Positions 11,713-24,142 of a DNA stretch of 64,000 bases are shown one piece after another. Numbering within the stretch: the first letter of the stretch is position 1; each line of letters starts with the position of its first letter. Made by a program: the position numbers and the translations under genes. The stretch spans positions 124,001 through 188,000 of the forward strand of contig QPMI01000569.1 of NCBI GenBank assembly GCA_004431415.1. Reading direction: 5' to 3'. The stretch is from Cyanophora paradoxa (lineage: Eukaryota > Glaucocystophyceae > Cyanophorales > Cyanophoraceae). Under the pieces are notes generated by a model. It saw nothing but the letters and a program-made list of their open reading frames with translations. It did no database searches and had not been told where the DNA came from.

Positions 11713-12898
11713 GGTCCAACCTCGGCATGTTGAAGTCTCCTGGGGTATCTGGGGCCGAATCGCGCCCCGTTACCATACGTACGCTGCGAGGGGGCGACAC
11801 TCGCAATGCATATGCTTTTTATCAGACATTCGGGCGCTAAGAGCTGTTCCTCAACAATCAACAAGCTCCGCGTTTCCCACTTGAACATATACACATCGCG
11901 GTTTTGGCCTTTCATTTCGCAACTTTCAATGCTTCTCGAGTGTCTGAGTGCTTAGTTTCTTGATTCCAGAGTAGCAGACTCTGACATCTTAGATTTGATA
12001 TCGTAGTATCGATAGCGTTGTACATGTGCGATGCGGTAGCATCGCTTCAGTCCCGATGATCGCCAGTGATGCCGTAATGGCCGGAGACTGATTCTAATTA
12101 GAATATGTGGTTGTGAGAGTCAACAACCGGTACCACGTGCACCGATTTGCGCTGCGATCTTTATTAAACGCATGAAGTGTATTTCTGACGTCAGTAATAT
12201 GTAGTACTATCAATATCTTCAGCAAGATAGCTGTGTCTAGAGCCTCGGCTCATGATCATGATCAAGATCTTTCGAGGCTTCTGTAAATGAGCGTCAAGAA
12301 TGCTTATCCTGCATTTTTTTGCAGCAGATGCAGTTGTCGTTTACAATTGCGAGAATGCTTCAAGGCTGAATCCGGACCTTGAAATCCAGTAGTTCGACCC
12401 GTGTATTGTGATGTGGTGGTATGAATTCAAAAGTGTGAACCATATGCATGTCCGACGGTCCACACCAATCATGAATGCCGCACCATTGATATCATGGTCA
12501 AGGCATGACCTGAACCTCGGCCATGGCCTTCGAATTCAAATAACCACGTGCACCGGATTACATGTACACTGCTTTAAATTCTTCAATTGCAAGTGCACGT
12601 GCACATGCACGGTGCACAGTGCACGCGCATGTAAACTGCAGCGCTAGCTGAAACCGTTGATCTTGAACTTCGAATTCGCATCTTTAATGGCTGTGCGCCA
12701 TAACTAATTATATAACTGTACAGCTATAGCTACATGTCCGTATACGTATGCAGTAATACCGCACTTCATGATCATGCACGTAAGATCTAGATAATTCTGC
12801 GAGCAACGTTAACGCAACGCCGCACGGAGCTTGATTGCGATTGCGCATGCGAGGGGCGGTGCATGGAGGCGACGGAGCTGGGGCCCGGGGCGGGGCGG
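11713..12898. other. convergent intergenic spacer, AT-richer
   Basis: About 1.2 kb between the 3' ends of copies A and B. Much less GC-rich than the genes, with no supported coding sequence; presumably both 3' UTRs and polyadenylation regions. It is dense in short palindromes, for example the overlapping TGATCA units at 12250-12263 and the TGCAC/GTGCA cluster at 12591-12630. An inverted repeat pairs 12241-12247 (AGCCTCG) with 12273-12279 (CGAGGCT). Confidence 0.6.
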
Positions 12899-15800
12899 CT
12901 AGGCGCGGGGGGCGGCGTCGTCGCCCTCCTCGACGCGGTCGTAGAAGCGCTGCAGGTACCGCACGTCCGCCACCACGCTCCGAGGGATCAGCTGCGCCCC
13001 CTTCGCGCCTGAGCCGCCCCGCCGGCGCCGGCGCCGCGCCCCGGGCCCTCCGAGATCGGCGAGCACGCGCACCTGGAGGAGCTGGACGGTGCGGTTCGAC
13101 TCCGACTGGAGCTTCCTCACCATCGGCCGGAAGAGGAACACTGCCGCGGCGCGGGCGCGCCTCATGGTCAGGGCACGCCGATGGGTGCCACCGACGATTA
13201 ATTTTATCGATTGCGCTGGAAGCTTAAATTGAAAGTCGGCGCGCGCACCGTACATGGCGACAAGGAAGGAAACGTTGAATGCGAACAAGATACCCTGGAC
13301 CATCCCCACTGCCGCCGGATCGCGCGCGCGAGTAATTATAAGCCCGAGCTTCAGGCCGACGAGGAGCGCAATTTGGATTCCAACGGACCGAGGTCGAGCT
13401 GGGCGTTGGTCTCCTTGAAGAAGAGGTCGATCGATTGCTCCAGCGCCGGCCGCAGGTGCCTGGACCCGACTCAGCATCCCGGTTGGATATCGATGGACGA
13501 TGGGCCGAAGGCGGGGGCAGGGTGGGGTGGGGGGTGGGGGGGGGGGGGGGGGGGTGGGGGGGGGGGGGGGGGGAGGGGCGCACTTGTGCCAGACGGTCTG
13601 GCAGTCTTGCAGCTCGCTCGACTCGTCCACGCGGGCCTTCCACCCGACCTTGTAGCAGCGCACCTCCCCGGGGCACGCCCGGTCCTGCCCCCCGCGCCGC
13701 AAGCGTGAGGCGCCAGCGCAGCGAGCTCGAGGCGTCGGCCGCGGGGGCAGGGGCTATAGCTAGGCTCGGGTCGCGCTGGCGCACGTCGCGGACGTTGCCG
13801 AGCCAGTCGAGGAAGACCTGCATCATCGCGAACATGCCCCGCCTGCACGCATGCGCACACGCGGCGCGCGAGCGATCAGGCGGCAGCCGAGGCCGCGAGG
13901 GACCCGCGTCCGCGGGAGGCCCGCGCCGGGCGCTCGCGTCGCCCGCACCCGTAGAAGTCGATGTCGCGGGGGTCGGAGAAGGGGCAGGGCCCCCCGAAGG
14001 AGGCGTCTCGGATGTCCATCCCGTTCTCCTCCCCGTACCGCGCCGGCCGGATCGAGCAGATCGGGTAGTACTGCACCCCCCCACGTACGCGTGATCAGAG
14101 TCGGCATTTGATCTCGAGGGGCCGGGCGCCCCGGGACGCGCGTTGAGCTTGTCCTGGGGGAGGAAGCGGTTGTCGGCGCCCATGAGCCCCAGGGACGCGT
14201 TCCCGTGCTTCAGGCCTGCATAGGCGGGGGCGGGGCCGGGCGGGGCGTGAGCGGGATCCGGAAAGTGCCGTTAACGTTGGTTCGCCCCGCCGGTGGCCCC
14301 TATAGCTAGCCCCCCGCACCGAAGTCGAGGATCTCGAGCCGCTCGATCGCGTCGCTCAGGTATTGCAGGATCTGCGAGCCGGGCGTCGGCGAGCTGCGGG
14401 GCGCGGCCGGGCCCAGGGGCGGCGAGCCGAGGCGCGGATCCGGACCTCCTCGCGCGTCTCGACCAGCGTCCCGTCGTTGACGAACGCCTGCGCCCGAGAG
14501 CCGAAATTAAGAAATTCGATGCCGAGGGCATCGATCCCAGCCTGTGACGCCCCGACCGCAACGCACCTCGCGGGCGTAGAAGATGGACGCTGCGCCATTG
14601 CGGACGACCAGGACACCATCAGGGAATCGGATGAATTTCGAGAGGGATGCAGGGCGGGGCGCACTGCGGGCGATCTGGCGGCGCTCCGTCGCGTAGAGGA
14701 CGTCGCTCCCGAACGCCTCCACCGCCGTCATGAAGTAGAAGCTCTGCCGACGCGGACGCATTTTTAATTTCGCACTTCTCCGAAGAGATTCAAGCCAACG
14801 TTTACGTGCACAACGCACGCTGGCAAAGTTGGCGGCGGAGACGCAGACGATGATGAAGAAGGCGGTAATGTAGCGCTTCCGCAGCTTGCCTGCCCGCGGC
14901 AAATTTGCGCGACGTCAGCTTGAGGCTTGCAAATTAAATTTCTCAGAGCTGCGAAAATTAAAGCCGAAGCCGGCGTTGGCGGACCGATGACCGAGTTGCC
15001 GCTGGACTCGGCGCCCTCCGCCGCGCCCGCCGCCTTCTGCGCTCGAAGCCCACCGCGATCAGCCGCTTGACGCTCAACCCGCCGAAACTGAAACCCGCCT
15101 TGGCGTCGGCGGCGGAGGCGGCCTTCTTCGCCTCCCTGGGGCGGCCCTCGTCCTCCGACGCGCCCTCCCCGTGCCGCCCCTCGCGCTCGCGCTCGCCCTC
15201 GTGGTCGGCCCGGGCCGGCTTCGCCTTGAGGATGCCCGCCAGGCTCCCGGGCGGGCTCCTCCCCGCCGCGTACTTCGCCGCCGCCCTGCGGCACCGCCGC
15301 GCCCGGCCCGGCGCCGTCAGCCCTGACGACGACGACGGCGAGCGCGAATTCGAAGAGAGGCGGCGGCGGCGCACTTGGGCGCCCGCTTCCCGCGCCCGCG
15401 CGCCCCGCCCCCGCCCCCGCCGCCGTCGCTCGAGTCGGAGTCGCCGCGGGCCTTCGAGAGCTGGAGGAAGACCGGCTTCTCCTCCCCGCGCCGCCCCTTC
15501 CCGCCTTTGGGCTTGCCGGCCCTCGCCGCCTTGGGCTTGGGCTTCCCCTGCTCCCGCTCCGCCAGCACCTCGTCGGACGCCACGTGGTGCACCTGGCGCG
15601 CCGCCGGGCGTCAGGCGCGAGTGGCCCGCGAGCAGAGCACCGAGGATCGGGGCGCTCGCCTTAGGGCCGCGGTTGAACGTGACGCTCGCGCGGCGCCCCC
15701 TGCCCGAGTGCCCGTGCCCGCGCTGCTTGGCGGGCCCGCCCGCCGGCGGGGAGGCCGCCCCGCTCGCGAGGCCCCCGAGCTCCTTGCGCGCCCCGCCCGC

Positions 15801-18800
15801 GCTCGGGCCCCTCTCGACCACCAGCGCCGCCTACGCGCGGAGCCCTCGGAATCAGGAGATATAGAGGGCGGACGCGCGGCCGGGAGGACGGGGAGGCGCC
15901 GCGCCTGTGCGGCGAGGAGGACGCGGTCCGTCTCGAGCTCTTCGCCCGTCGGGCTCTTCGACCCGCCCCGCCGCCCCGCGCCCCGCCCCTCCCCCGCCCC
16001 CAACGCCGACCCCGCTCCGTCCGCAGCCGGTTGCGGCGCGAACTTCGCGCCGTCCACGCTGCGGAGGGAGGGGTCACACCCGGACCGGAGGAGGGCCCGG
16101 GCACGAGACCCGGGGCCGGGGCGGGGCGCACATGGCGTCGATGGTGGCGCTGCGCCCCGAGCGCGAGTGCGGGTCGACGGCGCCGGCGGCCCCGCTGAGC
16201 TGGGCGAGGGAGAGCACGAGCGGCGCCGGCGCCGGCGGCTGCGGCTGCGCGCGCTCGGAGCCGCCGGGGCTGGACGGGCCGCTCAGCGCCAGCGTCGCCG
16301 AGCTGCGCGCCGCCGCGACCTCGACCTCGAGCGCGAGCCCCGACCTTGGCGCCTTCGGGTCCGGGCCGGCGCTCCCGCGCAGGTCGGAGCTGGAGGAGGC
16401 GGGGGACATCCCTTCGAAGAGGTCGCTGCGCACGGCCGACGCCCCCGCCCGCCCCTTGCGCTTCGGGTCGGCGTCGGCGTCGCCATCGGCGTCGGCCCCC
16501 TCCTCGCCGCCGTCGTCGCTTTCGGCCCCGCGCGCGCTCAGCCGCTCCACCGCATCGTCCTCGTCGTCTGCGCGCTGCGCGGGCGTCATGATTACCGACA
16601 GACGAATTCGAACGTCACTGAGCGAGGCCGCCGACGGCACCTGCGCCGGGTCGTCGTCGTCCTCGGCGTCGACCCCGGCCCCGGGGGCGCCGTCCTCCTC
16701 CTCGCCGTCGGCCTCGGGCTCGTGCTCGTGCCCGCCCTCGTCCTCCAGCTCGTGCTCGTCCGCGTCCGCCGCCGCCGCCCGCGCCTTGCTGTAGTGCTTC
16801 GCCCGCTCCTGCGCGCGACTCGCTTCAGAAATCGAACGAGTATTAATGTAGCGGAGGAAATCAAAGGACCTTGAAGATGCGACGGGGGATGGAGGAGAGA
16901 ATATCCTGCACTCCGCGCTGGTTCTTCGCGACGGAGCGGAACGCGGGCTCGAACACCGCCTGTGGGACCGGCCCGGCCGCGGTCAGCGCCTAACACGAGC
17001 CGCCATCCGAGCCGAGCCGCGGCCGCGGGTCGCGGGTGCGCACCAGGCAGAGGGCGATGACGAATCCGACGTTGATGGCAAAGAGGATGCCGGCGATGCC
17101 GCGGTTCGACGAGTTCACCTCCTTTAGCTGCGCGCGCGCGCGCCGCGGCCGCCGCTCGACGGTCAATTGCAAGTCGGCACAGAAAGCAACGGCAGAATGG
17201 ATCGAAACGAAAATGTTTGAGTGGGGCGCACGCGGTCGGCGACGAGGTGGCTGATGTCCGTGAGGCGGGGGAGGAGGACCTTGATGGCGTTGATCATCAT
17301 CGACCTGCCCCGGCGCCGTTGAATAATTATAACGTTTAACCTTGCAGGCCACAAGCTAGACATAGCTATGCAGAAATTATTAGAGCGCAGAAACGCGGCG
17401 GATGATACCGGAAGGCGACGTTGTTGACGGGATCCGCAGCCTGAGGCACGCGGGGGATCGAAATTTAGATGGAGGACGTGGACAGGAGGAAAAATGGAAC
17501 GCATCGCGGATATCTAGATCTAGAGCCGGGCACCTGCTCGATGCCTCCGTGGGCGAAGTCGCGCGCGTGTTTGATGAACAGGTTGATCGCGTCTGAGCAG
17601 CCGATTCAAGCGACTCGCCTCGAGAAACAGTGCAAGTAACGCGTGGATGCGCAAGGCGCATGCGCACCGTAGAGGGCGTGCTTGGTGAACTTCACCTCCA
17701 GCGGCCGCGCCTGCGTCACCTTGTAGTGGTTGACCAGCACCTTCGTCCACTGGTCGTTGATCACCGCGTCCGACACCACCGCTGCGCGCGCAGCGTCAGA
17801 GGGGTGAGAGCATGCCGGCTTACAGAGGCCGCGCGCACGTATGTCGCTGGGATAGTACGCGAAGATCCAAAGACCGATGAAGCTGCGCATGCGGCGAGCG
17901 TGTAAAATTAAACATCGACGGAACTGAACGGGGCTCCGTGGTCGAGTACACGTGGGACCGTCGGACGCACGGGTGCTCGAACTCGTTGATGGCCTTCGTC
18001 ATCTGATCCACGTGGTGCTCGTATATGGTGCGGTTGCCTGCTCGGAAACGGTCGTGATTACGGCACGCGACCCATGCACGTGCGCGCGTGCAGCTCGCAA
18101 AGGCTCTCACCGGCGTCCGCCTGGGAGTCCACCCCGGGGGCGCCCGTCATGTTCTGCGCCGCGAGCGCCAGGGAGCGCCCCGAGAAGAGCACGTCCTGCA
18201 ATATCAATGCCGCCGTCGACGTCAGACGTCGACCATGTCGACGGAACTGAAACGAAAGGCAGACCGCCAGGTAGGCGGCCTCCATGGATATCACGCGCGA
18301 GTGCGCCACGCTGCGGCGCGCTCCCCGCGTGAGCTGCCCCTGCAGGCGCAGCGTGCCGCTGAGCGGCACCGGTTGCTGAAGTCGGTGTTGAGGAGCTTGG
18401 AGACGGCGAAGAGGACGGCGCCGATGACGACCAGCGTCAGCATCCCCCCCAGGATCCCCCACGAGAGCTTCTTCACAGAGTTGGTCTCCTTTTGCGCGAG
18501 GCGGAACGTGACGCGGCGTCGTCGCCTGATCACGAAGGGGTGGACGTCGGTGAGAGAGAATTTGCGAAGAGGACGTCGACGGCAATGACAACGTTTTATC
18601 TAATGGAACTGAAGCGCACCGAACGACGCCGGTCGCGCTGCCCTGGCTGCTGCTGTGCTTCGAGCTCTCGCTCTCGCTCGCGCTGCCGTCGGGGCCGAGG
18701 GCGCCCCCGACGCGGTTCTTGGCGCGCGCGTCGAGCATCTGCTTGTGCTCGATCTCGTCGGCCTTGCGGTAGAAGGTGGAGGCCGCCTCGGGGTCGACGA

Positions 18801-21800
18801 GGACGTCCTCGCAGAACTTCCCGTAGCTGCGGAGCAGCACTTTGGACGTTCCGTACCTGCGCGAGAGGAACGGGCACGAGCGAGTTAAAAAACATGGAAA
18901 ATCGAACGCAAAACCCATCCATCAATTATGAATAAAGCACTTCTCGAGGAGGGAGGTGTAGGCGGCCTGGGCGGCGTCCTTCTGCTCGCCGATCTGCTCG
19001 AGCTTCTGGCGGACGTCGTCGGCGGCGCCCGGCGCATCGAAGTTGGCGCGCCGCAGGCTCGTCCAGAACTGGCCCAGCAGCTGCAGCGTCTTCTGGTGCG
19101 CCGCCTGCGCCTTGCTGTAGAACCCGCGGAACTCCAGCAGCTGCGCGCATCCGGCCGCCGCGTCAGGGTGCAATTTGTACACCGCCAGCGGCATCGATAT
19201 CGCATCCACATACTTGAACGTAGGACATGCCGTCCGCCCCGCCAACGCCGTCCGCGTGCGCCTTCTGCTCGCTCTCGCTGCGGGGCTCCCCGTCAGGGCT
19301 CGATCGATATATATCTCGAATTCGCGTTTGCACGGATGCCGCACCGGCGGAGGGCCAGGAGGAAGTAGCGGAAGTCGAACTTGGGCTGAGGGATATTAAT
19401 CGAAGAAATCAGAATACGGACGGGAGCCACGGGCCAGGCGCGGGCCGCGCGGGGCCGGACCTTGCACTTCCACGCGGACTTGATGAGCGGCATCGCCCCA
19501 TGCGACTCGGCGTGCGTCGCCAGGAACTTCGCGTAGCTGCCGGGCGCGTGCTCGAGTTGAAGATTCGAAAAGCTCGAAGAGGGGCGCCGGGGCGGGCGGG
19601 CGCACGCGAGGCGGACGAAGGCGCTGCTGGGGAACTGGAGGAGGCCGCGCTCGAAGATCTCCGTCGCCTCCTCGACCTCCAGCGCCGAGGGCGCGTTCTT
19701 CGCGGTCTCTTCGTCAAAGATGCTTCGATTCGGAAAGATCAGGGCGGGAGGGGGCACCTTCAGGGAGCCCGTGACGAGGAAGCGGGTGGCGAGCTCGACG
19801 TCCGTGTCCATCAGGAACACGCGTGTCTCCTCGTCCTCCGCCCCCGCCTGCTCACGCGCGTCGACGTCCCCGTCATGATCAGAGGCATTTGCAGCTCGGC
19901 GACGGGACGTGCGCACGGGATCGAGGTGCGTCTCCATGCTGGGCCGGTGGCGCTTGTACAGCAGCCGGAGGCGGAGCCCTGCGACGTCCGCCGCCGCTCA
20001 GGGCGCCGACGAGGCGCCAGAGCAGGGTCCGGGGCGGCGGGGGCGCACGGGTGGCGTAGACGCCGAGGGGGAACGAGCCGGCGACGAGGAGGAGGAAGAA
20101 GACGGAGGCGGCGACCTTGCTGGCGTCCCCCTGCGCCCCCACGAACCCCAGCTGCGCCGGCCCCGGCCCGGTCGGCCGAGGCGGAGGCGGAGGCGGAGCT
20201 CGAGGCGGCGGAGCGGGGGCGGACGGCGAAGGAGCCGAGGGCGAAGACGCAGGCGGCGACGAGGAGGCTCGCCCGGAACTCGTTCGCCCGGCGCTCGTAG
20301 AAGGGCTGCCCCCCCACGCGCCCCCGCCCCCGATCAGTTCGCTGAATTCCCGGCCCGGCCCCGGCCCGCGCGCCTGGACGAGGATGAAGTAGGCGGCGGC
20401 GGCGCCGGTGAGCAGGAAGAGGGTGAAGTTGATGAGCGGCTCGGAGGGCAGGAAGAAGTTGAAGAAGACGCCGATCTGCGCGCCGGGCCGAGGGCCGCTC
20501 GCGTCGGCGGCGGCTACGACGACCGGGGCGGGGCGGGACGGGAGGGGGGGCGGGGCGGACGGTGCGGACGGCGAGGTAGAGGAGCTCGCCGCGGCCGTGC
20601 ACGCGCGCCTCCGGGTCGATGCTGCGCCCGCCCCGCCCCGCTCGCCCCCGGCCCGGCGGAGGGGGGCGGTGGGGCGGGCGGGGGACGCGCCTGCGGGGGT
20701 TCGAGTCGTGGTAGACGAGGGCGAGGACGGCGCAGAGGGGCAGGAAGAAGAGCAGCATCAGCAGCGCCACCCCCAGGTACAGCTGCCGCCGCCCCGTCCT
20801 CAGAGGAGCGCGGGGAGCCTCGGAGGCGGGAGGGGCGCCGGCGGCGGACCACGTGAGGAACGGCGAAGCAGCTCCTCGTGATCGCCTCGGCTGCAGAATG
20901 GCGTTCAGCGCCCTAGCGATCGGCTGCGGCTCGCGCGGGCCGGGGCGCTGGCGGGGCGGGGCGGGGCCCGGGCGCACGGTACGTGGGCGAGTTGACCTGG
21001 CAGACGAAGCTGGAGGCGAAGAGCTTCGCGACGAGGATGAAGGCCCCCGAGAGGTAGAGCTGCCCCCGGCCGCGGTACCGGTCGATGGCGGCGCGCGGGC
21101 GCCAGCGCGCGGGGCGCAGGGCGGACCTTGACGAGCCAGCGGAGGAGGCGGAGGGGGAGGAGGCCCAGCGGCAGCTTCTGCGTCTGCATGTTGTACCACG
21201 CGTAGACGCACATGCCTGCGCGGCCGCGACCGCGACCGATCGTGCGGGGCCCCTCGCTCAGAAAGGCGGATCGATCTCGGCCCGCGGCCGGGCCGGGCAG
21301 CGAGGGGGTGGGGATGGGGGGTGGGGGGGGGGTGGGGTGGGGGGGGCGAGTGGGGGTGGGGGGAGGGGGGTGGAATTGGGGGGGGGGGGGGTGGAGTGGG
21401 GTGGGTGGTGGGGGGTGGATTGGGGTGGGGTGGGTGGGGGGTAGGGGGGGGAAGAAGGGGGGGGGGGGGGGGGGGGGGGGGCGCCGCCGCACCTGCCGTC
21501 GCGAGCAGCAGAACTGTAAAGAGCCAGTAAATGAGCGGGTAGCTGACGTCGAAGTACGACTGCTGAGCGATCAGAGCAGCGCGCCGGCCATGGCCAGCGG
21601 GCGCGGGCGCGGGGGGCGCGCACGCGTATCCAGGACTGCGTGCCGCCGAGCCAGTATACGACGCGGTAGTCCCACGATGAAGCGTTCGCTGCGGCGTTGC
21701 AGGACGCGAGTGAGCCCTCAACGGCAGTTCAGAGCAGAGCCGGTGGGCGCGGGTGGCTCTGACCGGTGAGGGAGAGGAGGAAGAGGAAGTCGACGAGGTG

Positions 21801-22403
21801 GAGGGCGACCGTGGCGGCCGTGCGGTACTTGCCCCGCCTCTTCCTCGGCTTCTCGACCCGCGCAACGACCTGCCGCCCCGCCCGTCACCCACTCAGCCGA
21901 AGTATTTCTAATGCGCATGCGACTCCAAGCTTAAGACCCGAACACGTCGAACTCACCGCGTCCAGGACATTGAACAGAATAGTTTCTGCTCGAGATTGTG
22001 AGCTCAGAAATGCACATCTACTGTGCATGCAAAGAAGCCGACGCGGCGCACCGATTTTCCGTACTCGCAGCATCTCCGCATCGGCCTGCGCGAAATTCCC
22101 GACGTGCCTTAGAAATGCTGCACAGCCTGGAAATCGAGAGCGAGCTATAGCTATAGCTAAAATGCGACGCACAGAGTCATCGTCCCTGCCCGAGGCGCTG
22201 AGCCCCCCACTTGTCGCGCCGGGATCCCTCCTTGCAATGCCGAGGGAGAGCGGGGAAGCTGCGCCACCCATGCGCCCAGCGGCATTGCCTGAGATTTGGC
22301 TCAAGTTTCGACCGCGCGCCTGAAGTATAAGCCAAGCACGCAGCGGCGCACCCTGCCCATGCATGTGGTCACCAACAGCGCTGGTCAGGCCTTCGGTCTC
22401 CAT
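12899..22403 (-). CDS. TmcB/TmcC-like giant multi-membrane protein, copy B
   Basis: Paralogue of copies A and C on the opposite strand. From the N-terminus (METEGLTSAVGDHMHG at 22403): DAEMLRVRKIGA and ETILFNVLDAV (about 22100-21980); membrane segments 21590-20090 (for example LGVALLMLLFFLPLCAVLAL at about 20770); helical repeats 19835-18740 (VFLMDTDVELATRFL, PKFDFRYFLLALRR, YGKFCEDVLVDPEAAS, FYRKADEIEHKQ); membrane segment LSWGILGGMLTLVVIGAV (about 18460); membrane exon INVGFVIALCLV (about 17070); FRSVAKNQRGVQDIL (about 16930); acidic/serine-rich linker 16850-15000; GLKHGNASLGLMGADNRF (about 14210); and the C-terminal motif SVVADVRYLQRFYDRVEEGD before TAG at 12899-12901. Closest to copy C, with identical stretches. 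Two introns contain long G/C tracts. The chosen ATG is the first in the N-terminal exon; an upstream exon cannot be excluded. Confidence 0.7.
13518..13578. repeat. poly-G/GGGGT tract inside copy B
   Basis: Sixty bases of nearly pure G on the + strand, that is a poly-C intron tract for the minus-strand gene B. The exact length is probably unreliable in any sequencing technology. Confidence 0.9.
21298..21482. repeat. 180-base G-rich tract, intron of copy B
   Basis: Runs of G interrupted by single T or A (GGGGTGGGG pattern) with no C until about 21482; it lies between membrane exons of copy B. On the transcribed sense it is a C-rich pyrimidine tract. Potential G-quadruplex on the + strand. Confidence 0.85.
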
Positions 22404-23433
22404 TGCTGGTATGTATACTCCGCTTGAGCTGGGCCGGCGAGCTTTCAACTCATTGCCCCCCGCTGCAGCTAGCTGCTGTTCCTTAAAGCCCGCGCATATG
22501 CATGTACGTGAGCGGTAACGTTAACGAGAGGAGTAATGCAGCTGCAGCTGAGCTGCATGCGCTGCATGCAGTCCGACGGTCAGCTAGCTCGAGGTTGCAA
22601 CTGTTCACGTGCTGCAGAGCGCCTGCGTACGCAGGCGCCCTGTCGCTCCTTAGCTAGCCGCAACCAGTCTTATCTAAAAGCGATCGAGCAGGAACTTCGG
22701 CACTAGCGCAAAGGGGTTGACTCTGCTCGCAAACCCAAGCTTCAAGAGCTGCAGCTGCACTGCGGCATGCGCAGCTCGCGCGCGCGCCGCGGCGCCTACG
22801 CAGGCTACGCTATACGGCGCAGCGTCGGCGCTACGCAGCCTTTGCCAGGTGTCCTACGTATACGCTGGCGGCGCCGCGCGCAGGCTGCGCTGCCGCCGCC
22901 GCTCGAGGCTGCGAGTTCGCTTCATGATCAGCGACTTTGGCCATGGGGTACGGCATTGTCTGGAAAGGACGCCTCGTTCAAACAATTACGGTACCCGTAC
23001 AGGCCTGGTCCTTTATGCCGGCGCCATGATCATGAGGCTGACATGAGCGCCAGCCGAGCGGCGCTGATGAGCGCACGCGACTCGGAGCGCTCGCCGAGTC
23101 GACGTCGAGGCGATCGGGTGACCGACAACTTACCGGTATCCGAGGATCGGATCATAGGCTTTCATAGCTAGTACTAGTATCGCGCGAGCTCGAGAGATCT
23201 GTGTGATCTGTGTGTGTGTGTGTGTGTGCACATGTACACGTACGCACACAGTTACCCAGCTGCAGGTAGCTGCAGCTAGGGCTGCGTTCAGGTTATGGAC
23301 TAGTACTGATAGAATTCGAAGCAAGCGCTAGCCCGCACAGCATGTGTACCGCGACTGCAGCAGCTTTTAAATTTGTGTAGCTCGTCGATTGGAGCAGCGG
23401 ATGTAAGCAAGCGCGGTGGCCAGGCGTCCAGCC
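22404..23433. promoter_or_regulatory. divergent spacer between copies B and C
   Basis: About 1 kb between the start codons of two divergent close paralogues, so it should hold both promoters. It is AT-richer and strikingly rich in short palindromes and near-palindromes: TAACGTTA at 22517-22524, CAGCTGCAGCTG at about 22541 and GCTGCATGCGCTGCATGC at about 22554. No coding sequence is supported. No clear TATA box was identified. Confidence 0.5.
23209..23228. repeat. (TG)10 microsatellite
   Basis: Ten TG dinucleotides followed by CACATGTACACGTACG, so the flank can fold back on the repeat. It lies in the spacer upstream of copy C. Confidence 0.95.
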
Positions 23434-24106
23434 ATGTCGAAGCCCCCATCCCTCAACGCGCTTCCGCTGCAGCTGCCGCTCCTTCAAGGCCCCGCTGCGG
23501 CCGCGGACCGGCCGCAGCTGTCGGCGATTGCGGACAGCGCGCGCGAGCTCGAGGGCGGCCATGCGGGCCCGGCGCAGGCGCAGACGACGCGGTCGGAGGG
23601 GCGGCGGCTCTCCTACCGCGGCCGCCGCCCCTCGCGGAGCGGCTCCATCGCCTCCGCGCGCTCCGGCGGCTCCGCCACGCCCAGTCTCACGGGCAAGGAG
23701 GCGGACGACCTCGTGCGCCCGCCCCGCGCCCCGCCTCGTCCGCGGCCCGCGCCCGGCCCGCGCCCGGCCCCGCGCCCGGCCCCGCTCAGACGCGGCGCGG
23801 CGCAGGCCGAGGCCGAGATGCTGAAGATCCGCAAGTTCGGTGCGCTCGCGCGCGGGCGCCCGCTTGCCCCGGGCGCCGCCCGCTCACGCTCCTGCGCGCG
23901 CCGACAGAGAACGTCCTCTTCAGCGTCATCTACGCGGCACGCCGCGCCGCGCCGCGCCCGCCCCCGCGTTGCGCGCTGAGCCGCGGGCGGGGCAGATGAC
24001 TGCGCGGAGCGGGCAGCGCGTCGGCTTCATCGAGATGCTCTCCTCCGTCTTCGGCCTTGCCATCTCCGGTCCGCTGCCGCCGCGCCGGCCCTAACGCGGG
24101 CGGCTC

Positions 24107-24142
<36 letters not shown>

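Noticed and set aside
19811-21892. Long minus-strand open frame of 693 codons
   Set aside because: It runs through membrane exons of copy B and several introns including the poly-G tract; the middle is His/Pro shadow sequence. Only the exon pieces are real.
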